A stretch of DNA of 64,000 nucleotides from Hirsutella rhossiliensis (lineage: Eukaryota > Ascomycota > Sordariomycetes > Hypocreales > Ophiocordycipitaceae). How positions within the stretch are numbered: position 1 is the stretch's first letter; each line of letters starts with the position of its first letter. A program made the position numbers and the translations under genes. Where the stretch lies: the NCBI RefSeq assembly GCF_020360975.1, contig NW_025408673.1:2542001-2606000 (forward strand), given 5' to 3'. Shown piece by piece: positions 1 to 12,352 of this stretch. Under the pieces are notes generated by a model. That model searched no databases. It had not been told where the DNA came from and saw only the letters and a program-made list of their open reading frames with translations.

Positions 1-999
1 TCGCTTAACTAAGAAAAAGAAGTATAAGACTAAGTAAGGTAGGGAAACCTATTAGCGTAGGGAGATACTATTAAATCGTAACGAATCCTTATTAAATTAC
101 TATTAACTTATTAATATATCGGTATACTATAAGAATATACCCTTATATTCCTATTTTGCTATTATAAAGAAATAATAGGTATAGGGAGGCTCTATAGAAT
201 AAGCTAGTAAAAAGAGGCTCTATAATATAGTTTAAGGGAATAACCCTTAAAGACAAAGACCTCTACTAAATATCTATACCTTCCTTTAGGAAAAGCGGGT
301 TAGGATAAGCCTATCCTAATAAAATAAAATATATATAAAATGCATAAGTTAATTACGAGTAGAACGGACACCCTATTACCTATTTTAGCCTAGCGGTTCC
401 GATGATATCCGCGATACGAGAATAAGTAGGGCATAGAACATTCTAGTTAAATCTACTACTTATACTAGAACCTATAGTCTTACGTTAACCATTACGTTAT
501 AATTAGACCACCTACTAAGTTAGGAAGACATACTATAGATAGAGCTTTTTAAGCACTATAGAATGTGCTAGAAAGCTAACTAATTAGTTTACTAGTAGGC
601 GAGCAATAGTCTATAAAAGACAAAGGTTTTCCCTAGGAGTAGTAGATAGAATAAGTAAGTTTATAAGCATCCTTTATAACGCTATTCTTTTAATATATTA
701 TTTAGCCCCTTATATACTCGTTATAAATTCCGGACGAAATCCTACCCTATACCCCTTCGACCGATCTTTCTACTTACGTTATCGATTACCCGATTCTACG
801 CTTATTACTTATACCTTTTTATATATACTTAAACGTCTTATAACTATATATAAAATAGTAAAATAAGAAAATAAGGGAAAACTATTTATACTACCTATTA
901 AATATTATTAAGGAAAATAAAACTAAACTATAACTTTATTAAGATCTTAATAATAAAGGAGAGAGGGATAGTTATAACTAAATAAAAGAAAGATAAGAC

Positions 1000-1353
1000 C
1001 TATCTATTACTTTTAACTACCCCTCTTTTTTATTAATATAATAGGAACTAACTAAAGCGCCCTTTTTACTATACTAAATACCTCTAGAAATATTAAAACT
1101 ACCTTATCCTTTACTCCTTCCTTATCTTTTATATCGAGACCTATTTTTATTAGTATAGTACTTACCTTAGCCTTAGTAAATAGTAAGGCGTATTACTAAG
1201 AAGTATAGCCTATATTACTTTTAATAAAGTAGAGTTTTAACTAAGATTCCTAGGCTTAGTACTTTAAGCTTATATAGGCGATATTAAATAAAGGTATAGG
1301 GTTAAGGTAAATAATAAGCTTATAGCGCTTATTAATTAGTATATAGTAGTTAG
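1000..1353 (-). pseudogene. Unrecognised RIP-mutated frame, C-terminal part
   Basis: Read on the minus strand, this stretch continues the frame that occupies 9784-10990. Gypsy A (1359-9783, TSD CACGC) sits between the two halves. If one TSD copy is removed, the frame runs through the junction with only TAA/TAG-type interruptions, as expected when CAA, CAG or TGG codons are mutated. The translated residues near the end are basic (K, R, G, Q rich). Because TAA is tolerated in this reading, the frame is less certain than in the longer half. No family is recognised. Positions 1 to about 1000 hold AT-rich mutated DNA in which I see no recognisable gene or repeat. Confidence 0.35.
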
Positions 1354-1358
1354 CACGC

Positions 1359-1826
1359 TATAACGACTAGTATTATTCCTAAGGGATAAACCTATCGAGG
1401 GGTTTATATTAGTAGATATAATAAGGCATAGTATAAGCAATAATAGTATATTACGTTAGTAATAAGTTAGAGGTTATAGACTATAGACTATAACTAGGTA
1501 ATTAGAATTAGAGATAGAATCGTAATAAAGATCTATATTATATTAAAAGCTATCGAGCTATCTATCTAAAGGAGTATTCCGTTCCTTCCTTATATATCTC
1601 GAGAGCTTTCCTAGATCGCCGAGAGCACTAGGTAATCCCGTCGCCTAGGAGCGCTAGGGCGCTAGAGCGATCCTACGATCTTAGCCGTAGAGCGTTAGAG
1701 CGCTAGAGTAACCCGTCGCTCTAAACTTAATTAGCCCGTTAGTCCGTTTAATATTCCTTACTCCCTACGTTACGTATCCTCGTAATATATACTAGTCCCG
1801 CGGTTTACTAGACCGTAGTTATAATA
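1359..1826 (-). repeat. LTR of Gypsy A (element 3' LTR)
   Basis: This 468-bp direct repeat is matched at full length by 9316-9783. It begins TATAACGACTAG and ends GTAATA, which fits TG...CA ends changed by RIP. It is preceded by the target duplication CACGC. The polypurine tract of the minus-strand element abuts its inner side. Confidence 0.92.
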
Positions 1827-1849
1827 AGATACTTCCCCTCCTTTTAGTC

Positions 1850-4800
1850 TTACCCTTAAGACCTACTACCTTAGCCGCTATATATAAATATACCTTTATC
1901 GCGTTATATATAAGTATGCTATTCCTTATTCCTTTATCCTTTTAGGATATACTACTAATAGTATATCTAGTTATATTTAAAAATCCCGTTCTTATAATTC
2001 CGATAAATCGTATTAACGATCGGAGCTAGTATCCTAGACCGAGATCTATAGTATTAAAATTATACCTTACTCTTATTATTTTCGGTTAGGCTTAACTTAT
2101 AAGGTCGGCGAGCGTTTTAATCGGTATTCTAAATATACCTCTATAGGCCGTTCTTATAATAAGTATAATATAGCGTCCGCCCGTTTATTTTATCCCTTCC
2201 CTTCCTTATTATTCTTTTTTTACTAATATTCCTTCTTTTTCTAGTTTATTATATTATAAATTAATAGTAAAAGATTAATTCGGACAAATAAAAAGTAAAA
2301 GAAGCGTTAGAGGAAGCGATAGCTCGCTTAGCTTAGATTAGGAAATAAAAGCGTTTCTTAAAAGACTAAGGTAGTAAGTTATTTTAGCGGGGTATATAAG
2401 CTATTAATAAAGAAGATAGTATAACGCGTTCTTTTTAAGATAAATTAGTTTATTTATTAAATAAGGAAACTATTACTATTAGCGAGGTTTAATCGTTTAG
2501 TGCCTTAAACGTATTAGACTAAGATACTATTCTTAGTAACTTTATATTTCTAAGTAAGGGTTCGCTTAGTAGAACTATCGGAGTAGAGAACCATAGTAGG
2601 TTAAGTGCTTAAGTAGTTCCTAAGTGTTTTCCTCTAGTCTATATCCCTTCTACTTAATAAGGTATTCTTATTACTAACCTTATTTTCTTATATCTAGTAT
2701 TTATTCTACTTTATATTCTTAATCGTCGTCGACTTTAATTTTTTCCTATAGTTTAGCGTTTCGTAGCGCTAGTTTTAATAATAAGATATAAAATATTAGG
2801 TATATCCGTATTATTATTAGTAGTAAAAGTTTATAGTTAACTTTTAAAATAGTTTTCTTAACCTTAAACGGTCTAAGTTTCTTAAAATCTAATTTATTAC
2901 TTAGTCGTTTTATTTTAATATTTCGTTATATAAGGTAGACTATATCTCCCTCTTAAAAGATTAATCCCTATAATCTTTTCCGATTATAGTAAGTAGATAT
3001 TTATTCTTTAATAAATTAAAGTTCTTATTATATTTCTTTATATAATTTTTATAGCTAATCTACTTATAGTATCGCTTATTCCGCTTATAGTTCTTATTAA
3101 GTAACCTTAAATACTTCTAGGTTATATCCGTAATTAGTATATACTAGTAAGAGCTTAGTTATTTCCGTAACTAAGCTATTATAAGCTAGTTACGCTATTA
3201 ATAGCTATTTAACTTAATTGTTTTATTCGTAGCTAATATAATATTATAAATATTATTTAAGCGTTTAGTTAAGTCGTTCTATTTATCTATCTATTTATAG
3301 GTAATAAGCTATACTAAGCTTATATTTCGTCCTTAATTATACTAGAAGAGCTTACTAAAACTTAGCTATAAACGTACTTCCTTTATTAGAGATAATCTTA
3401 TTTAGTAGTCTATAATTACTAATAATAGTTTATAGGAATATATATACTAGCTCTTCTATATTACTTATTTCTTTATATAGTAAGAAGTATCTATACTTTA
3501 TTAATCTATTAGTAATAACGAATATACTATTATACTTAATATTAGTTATAGGTTCTTTTAATAGTAATAGCTTTATAATATAGTTAAAAGCTATTAAATC
3601 CTATAGTTTCTTTAATACTAATAACGGTTATAATTTTCTATATAGTTTATATCGTTTAGCTTTAGCTTATATATAAAGTTTATATTCTTTAATAACTTAT
3701 CGTACTACTTCCTTAAGCTATAAAAAGTTATATTATCGTTTAATCCGTTTTATTATTCTTTAGATTCCTTAGTATCTATATATTAAATATTCGTATATAT
3801 CTTATATAACTTTATCTTATAATCTTAGTAGTATCTAGATTTTATTTTTATATATTAAAACTTCTAAATATTCTATATTATATCCGTTTAATACTTTATA
3901 TTCTTTTATCTATTTTAGGATCTTTTAGTATATTAAGTCGTTAGGTTATACCTTAAATATTATATTTAGCTATCGTTACTAGTAGTTCCCGTTTTTATTA
4001 ATTTCTAAGAGCTATCCTTTCGCTATAGGTACTCCTATATCGTAGTTACTTTATCGACTAAAGGTATTAGCTTAACCGTTTTCTATTCCTTTTTTATAGA
4101 TTATTTTATAGTCGAATTCTAATATATATTTAGCCTATTAGATCTATCCTCTATTTAACTATTATATCGTTATAAAATATAAGATATTCTTATAATCTAT
4201 ATAGACCTTAACTTTATATTTACTTTTAAGAAGGTAGTATCGAAATTCCTTAAAAGCTTAAATAATTATAAGGAATTCTTTATCGTAGATAGGGTAATTA
4301 AGTTCTATACTATATAGCTTCTTTAAGTAAAATACGATTAGTTATAGTCTTCCTTTATTATCTTTCTATCCGATTTATACTCTTAAAGTAAAGTTTAATA
4401 TATCGGTTTTAAGTTTAATTTATCGTTTTAAATTAAAGGTAGTTAAGACTAGTTCTTATATAATTATAGTTTTAATATATTCGAAAGCTTTATTAGCTTT
4501 ATTATCCTATATAAATTCTATTTCCTTCTTTATTAAGTCGTATAGTAATACTATAATCTTTCCGAAATCTTTAATAAATCGTTAGTAGTAATTTATAAAT
4601 CCTAGGAAACTTTATATATCCTTAACGTTCTTTAGCGTTAGCTATTCTTTAACTAAGTTAATTTTATTTTATTATATTTATATCTCTCTTAGTAAGATCG
4701 TATATCTAAGGAAGTCTACTTCTTATATATAAAACTTACTTTTCTTTAGTTTAACTAGTAACTTCGTATTCTAAAGTACGCGGAGTACCTTATAGACGTA

Positions 4801-7800
4801 TTCCTTATATTCTTCTAAGGTATCCGAGAAGATTAGGATATTATCTAGGTATACTACTATAAAGATATCTAAGTATTCGCGTAGGATATTATTAATTATT
4901 TATTAAAAGGTAGCTAGTATATTTAAAAGTCTAAATAATATTACTAGATATTTAAATAGTTTAAATTTCGTTTTAAAGGCTATTATCTATTCGCGTCCCT
5001 TTTTTATATATATTAAGTTATAGGCGCCTTTAAGGTTAAGGGCTATAAACTATTTTTTACTATATAATCGATCTTATAGTTCTAATATAAGCGGTAATAA
5101 TATTCGGTCTTTTATTATAATATCGTTTAAGCGTTTATAGTCGATAAATAGTTATAGCTTACTGTTTTCCTTTAAAATAAATATAACTAGATAGCCTACT
5201 TTAGATATTAATATTCGTATATATCCCTTTTATAGATTCTTATTAAGGTAGTCGTATAGCGTTTATAATTACTTTTCGTTTAAGTTATAGATTTTATAGA
5301 ACGTTAGCGTTATTCTATCTTTAAGATAAATTTTATAGTCCTATTAACTATATTTAAGTAACCTTATCTTAAGTTCTTCCTTAAACAGTTTATTATATTT
5401 CCGGTATTCTTATAGGATATTCTTTATTTTATCTTATAGGCTTTATTCTTTCTCTTAAGAGCTAGTTTCTCTTAACTTAAGCTCTTTATTAATTTATTTA
5501 AGGTCTTTCCTTAAAGTAGTAATAACTCTTTAGATCTTTATATTATATCCTTTATTTTATTTATATTAGATACTAGGTTATATAGCTATATTAGTTAGTA
5601 TATAGGTCTTATTAGTCGATTTTATTATATCCGCTAGTTTAGTTACTATCTTTATTTATATTGCTAAAGCCTATAATAATTTACTTAAATAGTTATCCCT
5701 TTTATCCTATTTAATAGCTAAATTATTATAAAATTTTACTTTCTCTTAAATTTACTAGTCTTAGAAACTTATATCTTTGTTTTAATATAGCTAGCTAGTT
5801 TTCTAGTTAATTAGTAGGTTGCTCTCTTATAGCTATAGAAGTCTTAATATAAGGTCGTATTTTTTAATATCTATAATATTAAAGTTAACTTATTTATCGT
5901 AGCCCTAGATATTAATATCGAGGTAATTAATCTCTATATTAATAATTCCGTTATTATAGTTAAAGGCCTCTCCTTTAATATTTATAAGTTTATATAGATC
6001 TTTCTTATATTTCTATATAAGTTAGTAACGATTAACGACTTTAGGTAAAACGTAATTACTTATTACGCTATAGTTTAAAAGTATATATATATAATATCCC
6101 GCGATTTAGATATCTAATACTATTTAGTCGCTATAGCTTACTATTACTATATATAGGGTCCTTAGATTTTATCGTATTATACTAGTCTATAGCCCTTTTA
6201 TAGATAGCATACCTTATTTTTTACCTAGTCCTTATTCGTTTTATTTAAGTATTCTTCTTCGATTTATTATTAATATCGTTTCTTTATATTTTCGTCGCGT
6301 AGTATTATATCGGGGCTTAAAAGACTAATTTCTTATAGCTAATTAAAGATTTCTTATTTCTTAACGCTATATCGTTTATATTATACTACTTTATAGTTAA
6401 TTATATACTATACTTTATAATTCTATTTATTTTTATACTAAAGGTTAAGTTTTTATTTAGCGTTTTTCTATTTTTCGTATAGTATTTCTATATTAATTTT
6501 TCCTTAGTCGAATATAGCTTATAGCCTTTATATATATTACTAATAATCTTTTAGTATACTATTATATCGTTTATACTATACTTATACTTTTTTATATTTA
6601 TAAACTCTATAGTTTAGGTATATATATTTATTATAATCTTCTTTATTATATTTAGTTCGTTATATAAGTCTTTAAAAGATTAATAGTTTAAATACCTTAA
6701 AGCGAGTAGCGCTATACTATTCTTTTATTTTAGCGTATTTATAGATTTTATATATCTCTAAAAGATATCTTATTAATAAACCGTAATTATTATAGTATTT
6801 AAGTAGTATACTATAATTAGGTTTTAATAATATAACTTAGTCGTTTAGGTAGCGTTAATCGATTTTCTAGTAGTTTAGTTTTATACTTAAGTAGGGTTTT
6901 AAAAGTAGTTATCCTTTAAACTTAACCGGGAAGGTATTATATCGTGCCTTTATTTAAAAGTATATTATATAATCTAGGTAAACGTATAATATCTATAAAA
7001 TATACTTATAGTACTTATAAGTAAGTAGTAATTATAGATCGTCTTTAAATTCTCTTTATAATTACTATTCTTATTATAAAGCTATAAAAGTATTAACTAT
7101 AGCGATAGCTATAGTATAGTCTTTTCTATATAGTGCTAGTTAATATCGAATTAATATAGCTTATTAGTTTTCTATAAGAATTTAAGGTATTTATTAGGTT
7201 CTAATTTTAAGTATTTCTTTAAATTCTTTAAAGTATAAAGCATATTCTCTAATTATAGTATTCTCCCTTAGTAGTAAGGGTAGTAGTATAAGTTCGTTCT
7301 TATCTTTTATTTCTCTAGGTATTTCTTATTCTTTAAAGCTTATATCGTCGATACTTTATTATTCTTCCTTAGGTTATTATCTAAGTTTTATAAGTATAAG
7401 GGCTATATCTATATCTTCTTTATTATATTGCTTATAAACTACTTATTATTATTATTAATCTTTATTTTATATATCTTCTTAGAATCGTTTACCGTTCTTC
7501 TTAATCTAGTCTTAAAAGACTCCTTTAAGATAGGGGTATTCTAGTCTTACGAATTTAACTTATTTCTATATTTTAAGATCCCTTCGTTATATTATTATAA
7601 GGGTCTTCTTTAATAGCTTTAAGAACTATCCGGTACTATTCTTATCGCTTAAGTATACTATATATTCGTCGTCGTAGTATATAGTTTAACTAAGGAGTTT
7701 ATACTTTAGTTCCTATCTATTAGTAGCGTTTAGGTATTTCTTACCTTCTAGGGCTAGTGCCTAATAGGTTTTCTTCTCCTTATAAGGTTATCTATATTCT

Positions 7801-9300
7801 TTAGAGTAATATCTAAGTTTCCTATAGTTAAAATACTTTCCTTTACTTTTCTATATTATATTTAGGTCTATCCTACCTAGGTTAGGTATATAAGCGTAGG
7901 TAATAGGAGTTTCGCGCTTCTTTTTATAGTTAGCGCATTAGTTAAAGTTATTCTTATAAGAAGGGTTCTAGTTTCCTCTTTCTTATTTCTTTTCTTAGCG
8001 TCGCGCGTACTATCTATCGTCGATTCGTACTATTATAGAAATATAGTCTAAGAGGTTATTTAGTTAATTTTCCTTATAGAGTTCGTCCTTAACTTCTTCT
8101 TTAAGCCTATCGTAGAATCGTAATATAAGAGGTTCGTCGTCTTAATTAAGCTTTAAGGTAACTTAATAGAACTTTATAGTATAATCCGATACTAAGATCC
8201 TTTATTAAAGTTCTTAAAGTTTTTATTCGGCTTCTCGTTCTCTTAAGGTATATAAGTAAAAGCGGAATTTTAGGAAATCAAGGAATTACGTAAGACTACG
8301 TAATAGAGGGGAAGAAGGAGTATAAGGTAGGATTTTCAGCGGAATTTATTAGTAGTATATTAGTATATAGAAGAGGTGTTAAAGTTAATAATCCTCTATC
8401 TATCTACTAGCAGACATACTATCTTATATAGATAATTATAGCTAAACGGAAGAACCTTTCGGGACTAGATTTAGGCTGCTGTATAGCCCTAAGACTAGGG
8501 AATTCCGTAGCACCTCGAGTAAGTCTAGAAGTGTCTTAGTTCTACTAATATTCGTGTTTAAAGGAGGTTAGTCGTGCCGGTGTTCTTAAGAGGTCTTAGC
8601 TAGTATTCTAAGCTAGCTCTGCTCCTTCGATTCCCGATTATACGATAACTAGCAACCCGTTTAATATATAATAACATATAAAATAACGAGCGATTCTTAC
8701 TCTATAGGATAAGATTTTATCTATAATTAATATACTACTTATTAGCTTATATAATCGGGAGAGTATATTATAGCTGCTTTATTTATAATAGGAACACCGT
8801 TCCTTATACGTTCCTTATTAGTTATTCTAAATACCTTTATAATAGCTTCTTCGAATCCTTAGAAACTAATAAAGACTTTATCTATCTCGTTATCTCGTCG
8901 CGCTAGTTAGTTATCGAGAAAGTCCCTTATAATAGGTCTAAACTAAGTAAGTACCGTTCTAGATAAATAATTTCCTACGTAGAGTACCTTTTTAACTAGG
9001 TCTAAGAGTTTAGTAAGGTAAAACCGGTAGTAGGCCTTAAGTTAGGTAAGAAAGTCTTAAAGTATACCGTAAGTACTATCGAATAGTCCTAGCTATTTTA
9101 GTTTAACTACTTCTCTAAGGTCCCTAACTTATCTATTACCTCCTCCGTTCCTAAGTAACTATACCTTATATTAAAGGGTAATAATCTCGCGTATTATATC
9201 CTAAGGTAATATAATAGCTCTAGAGTTAGTTAATCTAGTTTACTATATAGGTATATTAATAGTTATAATATTACTTAGAGTAACGCGGTATTATACTAAA
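1850..9300 (-). pseudogene. RIP-destroyed gag-pol of Gypsy A
   Basis: On the minus strand, a CCHC zinc knuckle (C-x2-C-x4-H-x4-C, with Cys codons mutated to TAT) lies at about 7803-7838 and marks the nucleocapsid end of Gag. About 3 kb downstream, at about 4825-4855, the reverse transcriptase core reads V-Y-L-D-N-I-L-I-F-S. Here the second catalytic Asp codon has become Asn, a change RIP makes in GATGAT. RNase H and integrase should lie between there and about 1,900 but were not resolved residue by residue. The frame is interrupted by TAA/TAG throughout and at 8241-8808 by a Copia solo LTR. Confidence 0.85.
8241..8808 (-). repeat. Solo LTR of Copia family C inside Gypsy A
   Basis: This 568-bp segment is the reverse complement of the Copia C LTRs (17222-17789 and 30882-31449), with exactly the same length. 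It is flanked by a perfect 5-bp duplication, CGTTC at 8236-8240 and 8809-8813. The uninterrupted target is seen in element B near 26965. No internal Copia sequence is present, so this is a solo LTR left by LTR-LTR recombination. It keeps several CA and TG dinucleotides that the surrounding Gypsy DNA has lost. Confidence 0.95.
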
Positions 9301-9315
9301 TAAGAGCTTTTAACG

Positions 9316-9783
9316 TATAACGACTAGTATTATTCCTAAGGGATAAACCTATTAAGGGGTTTATATTAGTAGATATAATAGGGCGTAGTCTAAGCAATAA
9401 TAGTATATTACGTTAGTAATAAGTTAGAGGTTATAGACTATAGACTATAACTAGGTAATTAGAATTAAAGATAGAATCGTAATAAAGATCTATATTATAT
9501 TAAAAGCTATCGAGCTATCTATCTAAAGGAGTATTCCGTTCCTTCCTTATATATCTTAAGAGCTTCCTTAGATCGCCGAGAGTACTAGGTGATCCCGTCG
9601 CCTAGGAGCGCTAGGGCGCTAAAGCGATCCTACGATCCTAGCCGTAGAGCGTTAGAGCGCTAAAGTAACCCGTCGCTCTAAACTTAATTAGCCCGTCGGT
9701 CCGTTTAATATTCCTTGCTCCCTACGTTATATGTCCTCGTAATATATACTAGTCCCGCGGTTCGCTAGACCGTAGTCGTAATA
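9316..9783 (-). repeat. LTR of Gypsy A (element 5' LTR)
   Basis: This is the second 468-bp copy of the A-family LTR, followed by target duplication CACGC at 9784-9788. Differences from the 1359-1826 copy are mainly C/T and G/A transitions, as expected from RIP after insertion. No convincing primer-binding site beginning TGG is seen next to its inner end. Confidence 0.92.
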
Positions 9784-10990
9784 CACGCTTAACTTAGTAT
9801 ATTATTAAGCGGTTACTAATAAAAGCGTCGGATAAAACTTATAATAGTAGCCTTCTATATACTTATAGTCTTAAAGGACTTATAATAGGCTATTTTAGCG
9901 GTATTAAAAGCCTTAGCTAAATACTATACTATAATAGTAAGATAGCGCTAATTAGCCTCCTTAAAAATAAGCACGCTTATATCTAAGCTATTATCCTTAA
10001 TATCCTTATTATTAGTCTTTAGCTTATTAAGTTTATATAGGTACTTAATAATAGCGACTATATTAGCTTAGTTACTAGATATTAAAGTAGCGGCCTTAAG
10101 AAAGATTAGCTTATTAATTATAATATTTAAAGTTAAAGGGAAACTTACTTAGTTATAAGTCGCGGTATATTTATAGTACTACTTATAGCGCGTCGAGGAA
10201 ACTCCTAAGAAAATATAGCTAATTAAGAGCACCTTAATAAGCTTAAGCTTAGTTATACTATACTCCTTAATAACTATCTTAAAATAATATATATACTAAA
10301 GCTTATAAGGAATAACCCCCTAGGCCTTAACTAAGCGGGCTTTAGCCTTAAATTAAGTATACTTTTTTATAAGAGCGCGACCGCCTTATACCGCTACTTA
10401 GGTACCCTTATCTCTAGCGCTATTATTCTTAAGTTCGTTAGTAAAAGGAGTCGGATTATAGCTATCTTTATTATTACTATTATTATTATTTTAGCCCTTA
10501 TTTAGCTAAGTATTAAGATTATCTTAGCCCTTATTTAGCTAAGCCTTATTATTAATATTAGCTTACTTATTTTAAGGAGCAGCCTAAGTAATAATCTTTT
10601 ATTAGCTAGAGCCGCTTTATTAAGATAAAGTAGCTAGGTTATTAGTACTTACTTAAGAGCGCTTAGGTATAATCTCCTTACTAGTATTAATATTACTAAT
10701 AAAGGTAATAGACTTATAAGTTTCCTAGCCTATTAAGGTAAGCTTATTAGTAATTAGAGTTAAGGTATTTAGTAGGGTAATAAAGGCACGACCCTCGCTA
10801 ACGTTAGGTCTTAGACTAAAGGTCTCCTAGGACTAAGATTCCCTTATACCTTTCTTAGCTTTCTTTACTAAGGGGGAACTAGCGTTACCGCGAGACTTTT
10901 AAGCTAATCGCTTATGCTTTAAGGGCGAACCTACTACTACCTACTCCTATATATAGTATAGGAAATCGGCGTTATAGTTCTTTATCTTCT
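9784..10990 (-). pseudogene. Unrecognised long RIP-mutated frame, N-terminal part
   Basis: One minus-strand frame stays open for about 400 codons if TAA/TAG are read as mutated Gln or Trp codons, which is long for this AT-rich DNA. The conceptual product has a Ser/Lys/Arg-rich start, then a low-complexity Asn/Gln region around 10440-10560 containing a short duplicated unit (the words QLNKGQ recur). A more ordinary mixed region rich in Ile, Leu, Lys and Tyr follows. The frame is cut at its 3' side by Gypsy A and resumes at 1353-1000. I do not recognise a family. It may be a gene of an older mobile element or a duplicated host gene caught by RIP. Confidence 0.4.
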
Positions 10991-11874
10991 TTAGTATAAA
11001 AGGTATTATCGTTAATAAATCGTTAATAAAAAGTAATATAAAAGAGTATAAGGGATTAATAAAAAAAGGTATAAAACTCTATAGTAATTATAAGTAAAAA
11101 AGTTAAAAAAGAAAAGAAAATAAAAGAAGTAAGATATATATATATACGCTCTTTATATTATAGTTACGCGGCCGATATATAAGCGATACTATAATAGTTA
11201 CTTAGTAGTAACCGTTAGTATAATAATTATTAATATTATAAAGTATAGACTAATATATACTTATATAAGTATATACGCGCGATATATAACTAAAACTACC
11301 TCTCTTTTTAACTAAATATATATAGTATAGTAAAAGTAATATATATTAAGGATATAGCTAAGATATTTATATAAGAGGGGAGATAATTATAAAAGCGCTA
11401 TAAAGAAGTATAAGCTAATAAAGTACTTAGGTAAATAGTACTAATATATTAGTAGGGTATTAATAGGGAATCGTGCTTACCTTACTTATATATTATAAAC
11501 TACTTACTATTTTAACTAAAAAGGAAAAATCTCTTTTCTTATAAGCTTTAGTCTTATAACGAGGAGAATATATAATATATAATATAGTACCTCTAGCTAT
11601 CTTTACTACTTAACTAATTATACCGTAATATATATTCCCTTATATATATCCTTAGTATATATAGTTAATTAATAAAGCTATTACTTAGTTAATTTCTATT
11701 TTCTTTTACCTATATATATACTTTTTAGCCTTTATATAGTAAAGGGGTTAGTAGTATATTTACTACTTTAGTCTATACTTTAGCTAAGACCCTAGTATAT
11801 TAATTAAGTAACCTTCTTAGTTTTAGGTTTAATTCTTATAGGTATATAATAGCGTGGTTAGGTCTCTACCTAAG
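10991..11874. other. AT-rich mutated spacer without recognisable gene
   Basis: This is RIP-type DNA with many TATATA runs. I see no LTR pair, motif or readable frame. It could be the upstream region of the minus-strand frame at 9784-10990 plus unidentified older repeat sequence. Confidence 0.5.
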
Positions 11875-11879
11875 CTAAT

Positions 11880-12338
11880 TATTACGAAGTATAGCTTAAT
11901 TTTATAGTTCTTAGAAATATCCTATAGTATAAGGGACCTAGGAAGCTAAAAAATAGGTTTTAAAAAGGAGCTAAAAGAAGGTATAAAGAGGAAGGTAGGG
12001 GTAAGAAGGGAAGTAAAAGTAGCGATATCTTCTTATAAAGGTAGCGAGAGATAAGACGGATATACTAGTAACGGCTAGAAAGGAGGGGAAAAACTAGTAA
12101 AAAGCTTAGTAGTTAAAAGGATATTAATAGCTTCTTTAAATAAGATCTTCTTTATTAATTAAGATACTAAATAAGTATAAAGAAGGGCGTTAAATAAAAG
12201 AAAGAAGGATAATTAAGGAAATATAATAATTACTACCTTAGTAAGAATTAAATATCTCTGCCCTACCTATCTAACCCCTTACTTTTAATTTTACCTTTAT
12301 ATATTTTATATATACCTCTTATATCTTTTATTATAAGA
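11880..12338 (+). repeat. 5' LTR of Copia D
   Basis: This copy begins TATTACGAAG (from TGTTACGAAG) and ends ATAAGA directly before the primer-binding-like site. It aligns along its length with 33903-34388 and with the solo copy 50178-50653. Differences are mostly RIP-type transitions plus small length changes. Confidence 0.85.
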
Positions 12339-12352
12339 GTTATAAGCCTAGG
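12339..12352 (+). promoter_or_regulatory. Primer-binding site of Copia D
   Basis: The sequence GTTATAAGCCTAGG lies directly after the 5' LTR. The same core (GTTATAAGCC) follows the LTR of Copia C at 17790 and, on the minus strand, the LTR of the TRIM at 24325-24338. This is the expected place for the tRNA primer match. The tRNA itself was not identified. Confidence 0.65.

Larger units (their letters stand above)
1359..9783 (-). mobile_element. Gypsy-type LTR retrotransposon A (minus strand)
   Basis: Two 468-bp LTRs (1359-1826 and 9316-9783) are flanked by a perfect 5-bp target duplication, CACGC at 1354-1358 and 9784-9788. The element spans 8,425 bp, including a 568-bp solo LTR inserted later. 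Coding order on the minus strand is gag (zinc knuckle near 7803-7838) followed by pol (reverse transcriptase motif near 4825-4855), the Ty3/Gypsy orientation expected from the purine tract beside the 1826 LTR. That tract reads as G/A-rich on the minus strand at about 1827-1850. All coding is destroyed by RIP. Element B (19774-27941) is a second copy of the same family in the same orientation. Confidence 0.93.
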
